From NCBI RefSeq assembly GCF_905220415.1, contig NC_059556.1:6398501-6462500 (forward strand): a stretch of DNA of 64,000 bases, in the 5' to 3' direction. Below the pieces are notes generated by a model, which ran no database searches, was not told where the DNA came from, and saw only the letters and a program-made list of their open reading frames with translations. The first letter of the stretch is position 1. The number at the start of each line of letters is the position of its first letter. The stretch comes from Colias croceus (taxonomy: Eukaryota > Arthropoda > Insecta > Lepidoptera > Pieridae). Shown one piece after another: positions 12,201 to 21,970 of this stretch. The position numbers were made by a program, and so were the translations under genes.

Positions 12201-13706
12201 CGTGATCGCACATTATGCATGTTATTAAAGTGAATGTTTTCAATCGTAATCGTACTTATTTCAATTTTAATGTAACATGATATCGTGTGCATCGCGATTT
12301 GGGCGGATTTGGCTTATCAACTCGAATTGAAAGTTGTAAATGTATTGAATGCCACTGGTTTCTTGTATAAGCAAGTTTGTATAGGATTAATAGCAAGAAA
12401 ATTAATAATGTGTAGCTACGAAATAGGATTTGAAGGAACTAAAATGAATTGATAAAGTATGGATCGTGTAATATATTCAATAAGATTTCCAACTTTTTTT
12501 AATTTGAAGTGAATATAATTTATAGTTTCATACGAACGCGCCTTAATTAAAAATAATGACTCATATAATTTTTGAATAATTTATCTAGAAATTTTTGATT
12601 ACGTTTTTTGAACAATTACTATTGAAGCTCTGATCTTCTCGTAAAATGTAAATTATTGGTACTAAAGCAAGTTATCGTATGACCGTACACATAACAATGT
12701 TACGTATTCGAGTAAAGTGCATAGTACAATTATAATGAATGGTACACGACACAACCAGATCATATCTTAAGTATTTACCATCGACGTGATGTGCTAGGTA
12801 AATTGTATATTTATTAAATAGTAAGATTATAGTGAATTGTTATCCAGTATTATGAGGTAAGAACATTGTTGTTATAGTGTGTGTGCAGTCGATTGATTCA
12901 TTCAATTGAATCTACACTGTCTGAAGTTAGAGATATTCGACTTTCTAAGAAACGGTGGTAGGTTACGTTTTAAAAATGTAAAATGTATACTATTAACTAT
13001 GTGACTAATTAGCAGTTATCTACGCCCAGTTTTAATCGACAAAATATTTCTTTTGTCTTACGAATGATTGATTGGTAGACAATTGTTAGATTTCTTTGAT
13101 CTATAAAATTTTTCACAACAGTAATGGATTCTGAATTCTTATGCACTGTGACCGTTCTCAGTCACAGTCATTATCATACACAAAAATATTGTATGCCGTA
13201 ACGACACATTCGTTTAAATCACAACAATGTAAAACGTTTCGTTTCACAATAGTTATTCGAGTTATTATCTCGGCGCACTCGTAAAAATTAAAATAATATA
13301 CTAATGATAGCTTGCGGTCGGCTAGCAATGATTCTGTTTAAGTGTTTTTATATAACAAATTAAGGATAGCTTTCACGTGTGCGTTGTTTTATTGTAGATC
13401 GTTAAATCGTGCTTCCGGCTCGATTATTGCAACAGACGCGGTTTTTTTTTCAAAAGCTCCAATATTGACAGGTTTTTGGCTATGTACTTTAGACCTCGAT
13501 TTTATATAAGAAACTAGTGTTATTATCCTGTAATAAAAGGTCTTTTGAACTGTGATATAATATATAATTTTGTATGTTGACCCAACAAAGGAGAAGTTTA
13601 CGTAAGAAAAGCTTCCGCTGAAATTATAAAGAGCATTTAACAGTATTTTATTTTGCGTTTAAACTTATGCCGTGCCTTTTTTTATTTTTTTACACGCTTT
13701 ATATTA

Positions 13707-13733
13707 TTTATGTCAGAGCAAGCAAAGGAGCAG
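13707..13733 (-). mobile_element. Short fragment of the retroelement seen at 52997-53190
   Basis: A 27-bp block beginning TTTATGTCAGAGC and ending AAGGAGCAG is identical to the segment beside the T-run at 52997. T-rich sequence lies just left of it here as well. It is probably a heavily 5'-truncated or eroded copy, inserted in the minus direction. Confidence 0.5.
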
Positions 13734-16527
13734 CCTTATTATAATATTTTAGATAAGAGTAAAAACATGGTTATCTTACTTTATATACCACATAAAATGA
13801 CAGTTATTTTACCTTCAATAAACATCTTATTGTAAAATTATGTGAATGTATTATTTTGTTCAATTCAATGTAATGCAAACAATGTTTCCGCGAATTGTAA
13901 ACAAAGAGTTAATATTCAGTACATGAGAATAATCTTAACAATTTACAAGTAGGTAGTAAATGTGATTTTTTTCTCAAGCTTAGAAAGTTATGGTAGACGG
14001 AGCAAGGTGAAGTTGTGGGTGACTAGTTTTTTATTCCCCATATACACAGAGACATACTTACATTTCTGTACCGGATCGATTAATCGGAAAGTCATCGATA
14101 TAATTGATTGGTATATTTTTTTCCTAGTTGAACATGATAAAATTTAAAATGCGATAAGGAAAGTGTGAAATTTGAACTGAAAGTGCGAAATTTCAACTAA
14201 TTAAAATTTAATTGACTAAATGATATTTCAAGTTTTATTTAAGGCTAGAAAAGATCGCGCACAAGATACATTTTCAACATGTATTTCAGTATTTTTACAT
14301 GTTTTGTAGTATGCCACTATGGATATTTCCCATCAAAATGAGAGCCAAAAGTAAAATTCTTTCTATTTTAATAATAATAATTAATCAAACCAGCTATATG
14401 AAAAATACCAACAATGTATGTATAAATAATGAACCAATCTATCTCTAAGTTATTATAAATATATCTACTTACTATCTTATAAATTTCACAATACTCGCGC
14501 GCAATATTATGCTCGTATGGTTTTCTCTTCCAATGCGTCATACAATTAAAGGCAATTTTTTTTACTTTTATCGCACTCGGAATCTAATTATATTCGAGTG
14601 TTTATCATCGTAAATCTTGTCATTTGTTATTATATAACGTACAAAATGTATGTGATAGTGTACGTACCACCGCGACATGTCACATTCGTTAGATGCAAAG
14701 ATATTATTATTATTTTGAAGAGTAATTATTTATCTATAAGTTATCGAATGACTTGTGAAAGTGCACGCATACCTGAAACGGGTTGTTGTGCGAAAACATA
14801 TATTTTTTGTTGAGAAATTCAATATATTCAAGTTCATTTAACACGGGTAACTAAATATTATGCGAGGTATTACTTTTTATAGGTTGGTAGGTTCTAGATG
14901 GAGGTTTTGTCTTAAGGGCAAAGGTTTTTATAGTCTTTTTATAAGGTTTAAAGCAGCTCAAGAACTGAATTTATAGATTTTTAATAGTTTGTTCGTGATT
15001 CTATAATTTAATTTGTATACGCTAGTAAACGTATAATATGCAATAAATGCCCTTACAGTTTAATATTGTGTAAATACATAGGAATAGGGCTTTATTTTCA
15101 AGTATCGTTATCATGCAACGGACGTATTAAACTTTGATACATCGTATTTATAGCACCTAATTGTTATATTGACACAAAATTTAAAACACATTTCTTTTAT
15201 AACATTTAAATGAAACTAATCTCTGTTTCGTGGAGCAAAAAAATACCGATTAAATAGACCACATGGTCGCAGGTGTGGCATTTTTTCATAATAATCTATT
15301 TGTGCTAGTCATAAATCTAATTTTTATCGTGCCACCATAAAAACAATGACCGAAGCTGGTTATTTTTTCACATAATACTTTCCAAGGCTAGTCCATAATC
15401 TATTATAAATAATTGGAAGTAACAGTACAGTATATGAGTATTATAAAAGACAAGGCAGTTTTTTGCGGGTAGTTTATTTTTGCGAACCAAGATTAGGCTT
15501 ACGTCATGGACTGGTGTGCGTGACTTTTTATCGTTTTTATTAATCTTCGGCGTATGTAGTGGAATAAAGATCTTATTAATTTTTTGTTTTATTGTTTCAG
15601 GTATGAAATGTTCAGCTATTTATAAGTTCGACTGTGGTGTTAATGGTAAGGTTTATTAAGTTTACGACAGGCCAGTAAATCTTTAAAAAAAAATAAGTTT
15701 ATGATGCATGTACCTACATGTTAATTTTTTTAATTATTTAGAAAGTATGTACATGTTACCGGCTACCTTTTTTTTACAAAATATTAATCATCTCAGAATT
15801 GCAAATCATCGATATTTACACTATTGGTGAGGGAGGAAAATGATTAATAACAAAAAACATTATGATGAATGAAAACAAACCCCTATTAAAATATAAAGAG
15901 AACCCTTCGCGTTTTTGTTCGCGTATTAGCATCCGGATAATTAAATTAGTTAGTAGATATTATTATTATCTATGAGTGGATATACCATACAATATAATGA
16001 ATAAATTATTATTGGTCCCTAAGTTTAAAACTTTAAGTAATAGTAAACAATTAAATTAGGTTACATCCGTTTTCACAAAACGCTAGACCATTAAAAAAAT
16101 CTAAAAATTTACCCAATCATTAAATCGATTCGAAAAGTTATCGTCACAGCAAAATCGGAAAAGAGCGAAATTGTTAAAACCCATTTAAATTGAAATAATA
16201 GACAAGGTTGTCGCGGTCTACTGAACCGACCTCAAACTCGACCTGACCGGACCTTAAGCCTTTAACACGAATCTAGGTATATAGTTTTATATCGGTAGTT
16301 AAAATATTAAAATGTTTAGAGTATCCTAAATGTTTGATGGTATATGGTAATGGAGAGATCGATCGAAATTTTATAACATTCTGTGTAGACACAAATGTAC
16401 ATATTGTAATTTATGCGTAGATTATAATGATTGTGAATCGTATTTAAACGATATATAATTAGGTGCATAAATATTTTTAACGATACAGAAACAAGAAACT
16501 AACACAATATATTGATTAAAGATAAAC

Positions 16528-16541
16528 CGTTAGATGACTTT
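16528..16541. repeat. Target-site duplication, left of LINE
   Basis: CGTTAGATGACTTT is repeated exactly at 21957-21970 on the other side of the LINE. This is a 14-bp duplication made at insertion. Confidence 0.9.
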
Positions 16542-16570
16542 TTTTTTTTTTTTTTTTAATTTATTTTAAA

Positions 16571-16600
16571 GGGCTTTATCGCTTTGCGATAACATCGCCC
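16571..16600 (-). promoter_or_regulatory. Stem-loop in the LINE 3' UTR
   Basis: The arms ATCGC and GCGAT close a TTT loop (16578-16590), and outer GGGC and GCCC can pair as well. It lies just before the A-rich end, where some LINEs carry a 3' structure recognised by their own reverse transcriptase. Role inferred. Confidence 0.4.
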
Positions 16601-16647
16601 TGTTGAGGCATATTACAATAACATACACAGTACACACACATAACAAT

Positions 16648-19600
16648 TCACACTTTCTTTAAACCTAATTCTGCGATCTTGACCAGCATCCGGGCTTCCT
16701 CCGACAACGGAAAAGCCAGGATGCTGTTTACAAACCCGACACTGTACGATTTATTCCTAAACAAACTTCTTCTTAAACCTTCGTTCCGCACACATTCCGT
16801 CAAAATATGTAACACATCCTCAATGCTTCCACATTCGTTACAGTTTGGTGAATTAACTACTTTCATTAAGTATGCGAAACTATTTGACGCAATGTGTCCA
16901 GAACGTAACCTCAATATATTCTTAAGTAAATTCCTATCAAAGGTTACATTATCAATCCAAGGTTGTTGGCTAACTTGTGGTTGGATAGTCTTAAACCAAA
17001 TTCCCTTCATGCGCGACCTCTCGTCAAAATACTCTTGCCAATCATCCCTACATTTAGATTTGATAAAACCGAAATATTCCGAATAAAGCGGAGAAACAGC
17101 GAGATGTATCCCATCAGATGAAGCTTCTTTAGCGCATCGGTCAACATCATCATTTCCTCGCAAGTTGATGTGGGAAGGAATCCACTGTAGTACTACGACC
17201 TTATCTTCGGATTTAAGGCTTAAGATTGATTCCAAAATCTGGTAGGCTATCGGTATACCTTTCCCCTGAGAGGTACAACGAGCCAAATGTTGCAAGGCAC
17301 TTTTTGAGTCCGTCAAGATAACAATTTTTTTAAGATTAATAGACCGAATATATGATAATGCCTCTGCTATTGCAATTAATTCAATGTGCATTATTGAGAT
17401 TTTGGAATCTATTTTGATCTTAGTACAGCATCCCAAAGATGGATCCAGAAAAGCTGCACCCCCTCCACTGCCATCCTTAGAGCCATCAGTATAAAGCTTA
17501 TAATAGTCTAAATATTTCTGGTCGATAAAACGGTTACAAATAGAGTTTAATTCTTGGCAGTTAAACGTACGTTTCGGGCGGTCTACAGAAGGGATAGAAA
17601 TGAAAATTATGTTTCGAAGATCGATGCTACCAACCCAGGTATTCATAGCGAACATTTCGGGCAAAGCGCTACTGTGCATAGGCAATGAGTTCAAATATCC
17701 ATGAGTATAAACAAGCAGAGGAAGTCTTTTACCTATCCAATACCTGGAATTACTATGGGTTGTTAAATTTCTTATGACCTCGACTTCTTTGCTGTTGTTG
17801 AAGGAATTACATTTTAACCAGAATTTCCCCGCCAAGTATTTCCGCCGAATTTGGAGTGGAGGGAGACTTAGCTCACACTCCATCACGTGGATAGGGGTAC
17901 TGCGAATATAGCCACCTATGGCGCGCAAAGCTTGATTTTGAATTCTGTCCAATTTAATAAGATTAGATTTGAAACCATTGTCATATAAAAAACTCGCATA
18001 ATCCATTCTACTTCTTATCAGGGAAATATATAAGCGTCTTAAATGTCTTTGATGTATACCCCACCCTGGCCCGGACAATACTTTAAGCAGATTAATGAAC
18101 TTACAAACTTTTTGAATAGTTTCCTCTATATGTTTACGCCACCTTAGACGGCTATCCAACCACAAGCCTAAGTATTTATATTCCTGTACTATTGATAAGA
18201 ATTGACCGTCAATATCAAAATCAAAATAACCCCCAAAACCACCCTTTTTAAAAACGCAAACTTTACTCTTAGACGGGGATATTGAAAGTCCTAATTTCGT
18301 TAACATACAATTAAGGTCTTGACATGCAAACTTCAATTCGCATAACGCAATATTTAAAGTATTGTTCGATACATATAAAACCATATCATCAGCATATTGA
18401 GAAATGTTAACGTTTTGAATAGATTTACATATATTAATTGTCGCTACATTAAAAAGAAGAGGCGATAAAGGGTCTCCTTGAGCCAAGCCGCGGCATGTAT
18501 ATCTAGCCACATCACAACCGTCAACCCGAATATTTAGCTGCCTTTCCTTCAAATATAGCCATAAATATCTACATATTCTTGCTCCAACGCCCAATGAATC
18601 TAAAATATTTAATAAAGAAGTGACGTCTACATTATTATAGGCATTATCTATATCTATAAAGCAAGCTACAGTAAATAAATTTTTAGAGAAACCAATTTGG
18701 ATTTGGGACACTAACCGAGTGAGACTGCTCAAGCACGACCGCCCCCTACGAAAGCCCACCATATTTTGCGGAAGCAGCAATTCGTGTTCCAAATACCATT
18801 CCAGCCTTTTGTTCAAAATAGTATGAAAGATTTTACAAACACATGAGATAAGGGAAATAGGTCTAAAAGATAAAATAGAATTCGAATCCCTGTTAGGCTT
18901 GGGTATGGGAATTATCTTAACCTGACGCCACTGTGTTGGTATGGCACCGGAGCTAAATACCAAATTATATAATTTAATCAATAGAATTTTGCCAGAATCA
19001 GGAAGATTTTTAATCATAGAAAAGCTTATATCGTCGCGCCCCGGAGCAGTGTCTGAACTTTTTATTGAATTTTCTAACTCCTGTAATGTGATATAAGACT
19101 CTAAATTACTGTTTGCTGAACAAAACCGTGGTTGTGGGGGTAACGCATAATCGGGTGTTAGGCTATTGAGTAAATCTACAACCTTCTCTTTATCCACACA
19201 GTTGTTGCTAGACTTTGAGGCATGGCCTTTAATCCACCGCATTTGTTGCCACATATTAGAGGCTGAAGTTGTTTCACCAATAGACGAACAAAACTTCTGC
19301 CACGCCTGACTCTTGGCCTTCCTAATTAGCCTTTGAGCGTTACTGATTTTTTCATGCAATGTATCTAAATTTTCTGCAGATGGGTTACGCCTGAGATGAG
19401 CCAAAGCCAAACGACGTTCGGCTACCGCTTTGGATAAGTTTGGATTCCAATAGCATTTAGGAATAAATTTATTACAAGGATGTTTCGGAAATTTAATATA
19501 AGGGATAAATCTATCAGCAGCAGACTTTAACGCGCGTTCAAAAAAATCATAAAATTCCTGTATATTTTCCGGATTGCTGTAATCGTTAAAAGTATTTTCT

Positions 19601-20400
19601 AAAAATAAAGCATACGACTTCCAGTCGCTTCTTTTAAAATTACGTATTTTAATCGTTTCATGATTAGGAACAACTCGTATAGGAGAGGTTAATTTAATAA
19701 TGAGGTGATCGCTGCCAAGAGATTCATTACTTACATTCCAGGTAAAATAAGTAGCCAAATCAGAAGAGACAAATGAGACATCTGGTGATGACTCCTGCAA
19801 TAATCCATTGACATACCTTATTCTTGTTGCGTCTCCGTTATTTAAACAGGCAAAATTGTGTTCTAACATAGAATCGAAAATAAGTGTACCTCTACGATCT
19901 ACTTTGTTGGACCAAGAAGTATGATGAGCGTTAAAATCTCCTAAAATTAGTGATTTGCTATTTGTTATAGAAAAAATATAATCCCAATCGTTTTGTGTTG
20001 TTGGTATACCGGCCGGGCAATAAACAGATATTACATTCTCAATATGCTGACAATTTAAAACCCGTATATGTAATAATTCAATTCCTGTATTTGAGCAACG
20101 TGAATTACAATTATAACCTCTAATAGACTTATGCAAAAGAATAGCCACGCCACCATAAGCGTCGGCTCTGTCTGATCTGTGAATTACATAATTACTAATT
20201 TTAAAAAATGAATCGGGTGCTAACCACGTTTCACTTAAAACGGCTACATGAATTTTTTCTTGGCTCAATAATGATTCTAAACATTTAGCTTTCGGTCTTA
20301 AACTCTGACAATTCCATTGCATGATACCTATACTTACATTAATAGACTGACTATCCATCATCACAAAATGAGCTAAATACAGACTTTGCAGTAATTCCAC
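16648..20400 (-). CDS. LINE ORF2: endonuclease, reverse transcriptase, RNase H
   Basis: A 1250-residue protein for target-primed reverse transcription. The N-terminal APE-like endonuclease shows WN at 29-30, SETW with E57, GDFNAHH at 154-160, PDVSF with D207 and SDH at 230-232. The reverse transcriptase has FIDIDNAYNNVD with D583, GLAQGDPLSPLLF at 638-650 and the catalytic YADD at 669-672. RNase H follows with TDGS (D972), E1007, D1031 and WIPSH...D1085/D1087. The C-terminal CX2C...H...C cluster (C1187, C1190, H1198, C1203) is usual in this group. All key residues are present and no stop interrupts the frame. The first ATG (20400) lies 50 nt inside ORF1. The ATG pair at residues 14-15, overlapping the ORF1 end, is an equally likely start. 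Confidence 0.95.
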   Translation of the reverse strand: MELLQSLYLAHFVMMDSQSINVSIGIMQWNCQSLRPKAKCLESLLSQEKIHVAVLSETWLAPDSFFKISNYVIHRSDRADAYGGVAILLHKSIRGYNCNSRCSNTGIELLHIRVLNCQHIENVISVYCPAGIPTTQNDWDYIFSITNSKSLILGDFNAHHTSWSNKVDRRGTLIFDSMLEHNFACLNNGDATRIRYVNGLLQESSPDVSFVSSDLATYFTWNVSNESLGSDHLIIKLTSPIRVVPNHETIKIRNFKRSDWKSYALFLENTFNDYSNPENIQEFYDFFERALKSAADRFIPYIKFPKHPCNKFIPKCYWNPNLSKAVAERRLALAHLRRNPSAENLDTLHEKISNAQRLIRKAKSQAWQKFCSSIGETTSASNMWQQMRWIKGHASKSSNNCVDKEKVVDLLNSLTPDYALPPQPRFCSANSNLESYITLQELENSIKSSDTAPGRDDISFSMIKNLPDSGKILLIKLYNLVFSSGAIPTQWRQVKIIPIPKPNRDSNSILSFRPISLISCVCKIFHTILNKRLEWYLEHELLLPQNMVGFRRGRSCLSSLTRLVSQIQIGFSKNLFTVACFIDIDNAYNNVDVTSLLNILDSLGVGARICRYLWLYLKERQLNIRVDGCDVARYTCRGLAQGDPLSPLLFNVATINICKSIQNVNISQYADDMVLYVSNNTLNIALCELKFACQDLNCMLTKLGLSISPSKSKVCVFKKGGFGGYFDFDIDGQFLSIVQEYKYLGLWLDSRLRWRKHIEETIQKVCKFINLLKVLSGPGWGIHQRHLRRLYISLIRSRMDYASFLYDNGFKSNLIKLDRIQNQALRAIGGYIRSTPIHVMECELSLPPLQIRRKYLAGKFWLKCNSFNNSKEVEVIRNLTTHSNSRYWIGKRLPLLVYTHGYLNSLPMHSSALPEMFAMNTWVGSIDLRNIIFISIPSVDRPKRTFNCQELNSICNRFIDQKYLDYYKLYTDGSKDGSGGGAAFLDPSLGCCTKIKIDSKISIMHIELIAIAEALSYIRSINLKKIVILTDSKSALQHLARCTSQGKGIPIAYQILESILSLKSEDKVVVLQWIPSHINLRGNDDVDRCAKEASSDGIHLAVSPLYSEYFGFIKSKCRDDWQEYFDERSRMKGIWFKTIQPQVSQQPWIDNVTFDRNLLKNILRLRSGHIASNSFAYLMKVVNSPNCNECGSIEDVLHILTECVRNEGLRRSLFRNKSYSVGFVNSILAFPLSEEARMLVKIAELGLKKV

Positions 20401-21829
20401 TCATCAATTTATGTAACACCCATTCAGTACACATAATAACAACACGCTGTATCTTTACCTCTAAGGAATCCTTGCATGTAGCTATTTTATATAAACGTGA
20501 AAGAAACCGAAAGAAACTTAAATCCTTAAAACTGTCCCTACTTGATTTCTTGACGTGTTCCTGGTCTCCCTCCCGTTCCTCATTTCTTTCAGAATCATCA
20601 CTCCAATTCATTTCGGCCTGTGGAGCTTCCGGAGTATTGAATGGAGATGGTGGACGATACTGTCTCTTTTTTTTTAATATGCTCCTTTTGCTTTTGGGTA
20701 TCGTAAATAATTGAGACATTAACTCTCTCGGCCTATCCTCCTCTTCCTCTTTATTATGTGAATTCTCTTCATTTTGGGTGGGGAGACAGGGGAATTCGTC
20801 TAAATCAATTTGATGAGGCTCGGGGTTAGCGTTATTCCCAGGTGCTGGTGACGGTGGGACGTATAATGAAAGTGCCTTCTTGAATGTGCAATTAAACTCC
20901 GACATAAGCTCTCTAAGTCTTCTTTCTTTCTGAAAGACTGGACATACCTTCTGCAAGGCCATGTGATTACCGGAACAGTTCACACATTTAAATACGATCG
21001 TGTCACAATTTTCATGATCGCGAGAACACTTCGGGCAAATCACTTTAGTCGACGAACATTGGAATCGGCTATGTCCGTATTTCCAGCACCGAGAACATTG
21101 CGTCACCGGAAAAATATAGGGGTCCACTTTAATTCCGAGGCCATAAAGGAAAACATGAGATGGAATAGAATTTCCTTTGAATCCCAGCCGAAGTGCTTCG
21201 CATTTAATCCAAGACGCGGTCCCATCGAAATTTCGTTTATTGAGTCGTTTAATTGCCACTATTTCACGTTCACACTTAAGGTTACTTAAAATATCCTCGT
21301 CACTAGCCTCTAAATCTATATCCCGGATAACCCCGTAAGACACACCCACCTCCGAAGTTTTGTAACATCTCCACTCCATATCTTTAAATGTTTTGCACTC
21401 GATCAGAGATTGAGCGTTAATGTCCTCGTCACAGGTTACTATCATTTTATAGTTATGTGTGTATTTGACCCGCTTAACTCCCTTTATATTATTATTTTTA
21501 AATAATTTCGCTAGCGTTAATTGTTTAGGAAGCTGCTTCGTGCTAGTTACGCACACATCCACTCTTTCCTCTGAAGTTCCGCTCAACCTCCGTACCGCCT
21601 TCCGAGATCGCGAGACCACATTCCACCCCTCCTCTGATGTATCACTCCCCTCAACTGTCCTAGTCCTCTTTCTGCTCTGTTCCACATTCTCACATTCCAC
21701 ACTTTCCTGCATCGTATTATCCATGTTCGATCTTACTACTTCATCGATTAATACATTATTTAAATCTTTCCTAGGATCCGCCTCTTCATACTCACTCACA
21801 CACACACTGTTACTATCCGCATGCGACAT
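20351..21829 (-). CDS. LINE ORF1: nucleic-acid-binding gag-like protein
   Basis: A 492-residue protein thought to coat the retrotransposon RNA. Three zinc knuckles lie in its middle: C245-X2-C248-X4-H253-X4-C258, C265-X2-C268-X3-H272-X2-C275, and C282-X2-C285-X3-H289-X6-C296. The N-terminal ~100 residues are acidic and Ser-rich with a basic patch (KRTR, RSRKAVRR). The region after the knuckles is Pro-, Glu- and Asp-rich. This layout is the usual one for ORF1 of I-type and related insect LINEs. Its 3' end overlaps ORF2 in another frame, so ORF2 is probably translated by termination-reinitiation. The start at 21829 is the first ATG of the frame. Confidence 0.93.
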   Translation of the reverse strand: MSHADSNSVCVSEYEEADPRKDLNNVLIDEVVRSNMDNTMQESVECENVEQSRKRTRTVEGSDTSEEGWNVVSRSRKAVRRLSGTSEERVDVCVTSTKQLPKQLTLAKLFKNNNIKGVKRVKYTHNYKMIVTCDEDINAQSLIECKTFKDMEWRCYKTSEVGVSYGVIRDIDLEASDEDILSNLKCEREIVAIKRLNKRNFDGTASWIKCEALRLGFKGNSIPSHVFLYGLGIKVDPYIFPVTQCSRCWKYGHSRFQCSSTKVICPKCSRDHENCDTIVFKCVNCSGNHMALQKVCPVFQKERRLRELMSEFNCTFKKALSLYVPPSPAPGNNANPEPHQIDLDEFPCLPTQNEENSHNKEEEEDRPRELMSQLFTIPKSKRSILKKKRQYRPPSPFNTPEAPQAEMNWSDDSERNEEREGDQEHVKKSSRDSFKDLSFFRFLSRLYKIATCKDSLEVKIQRVVIMCTEWVLHKLMSGITAKSVFSSFCDDG

Positions 21830-21956
21830 GCTGGCGCCGTGCGCTCAGCACCGTCACGCTCGAGCGTGACCAAGTTTATACACAAGACCAAAAACAAACT
21901 AATATCCCGCAGAGAAAAACAGACGCGACCACTCGCACGAACGCCGCGACGAGACT

Positions 21957-21970
21957 CGTTAGATGACTTT
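21957..21970. repeat. Target-site duplication, right of LINE
   Basis: Exact partner of 16528-16541. It marks the LINE 5' end at 21956, so the copy is not 5'-truncated. Confidence 0.9.

Larger units (their letters stand above)
11138..16527. other. Unassigned stretch with scattered repeats
   Basis: No gene can be supported. It holds a diverged repeat pair near 11455 and 12059, an ATCGAT-rich cluster, a retroelement fragment near 13707, and one possible small exon (15601-15645) described among the findings. Confidence 0.4.
16542..21956 (-). mobile_element. Full-length non-LTR retrotransposon (I-superfamily-like LINE)
   Basis: About 5.4 kb on the minus strand, read 5' to 3' from 21956 down to a poly-A tail (the T-run at 16539-16557). 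It has a 5' leader of 127 nt, ORF1 with three CCHC-type knuckles, ORF2 with APE-type endonuclease, reverse transcriptase and RNase H, and a short 3' UTR. Exact 14-bp duplications flank it. Two overlapping ORFs with an RNase H domain point to the I/R1/LOA group rather than Jockey, CR1 or RTE. Because both ORFs are open, the element may still be active or have inserted recently; that is inference. Confidence 0.93.

Noticed and set aside
16679..17086. Plus-strand frames inside the LINE (also 20472-20714, 20963-21289, 21459-21869)
   Set aside because: They are antisense shadows of ORF1 and ORF2, which carry the conserved motifs.
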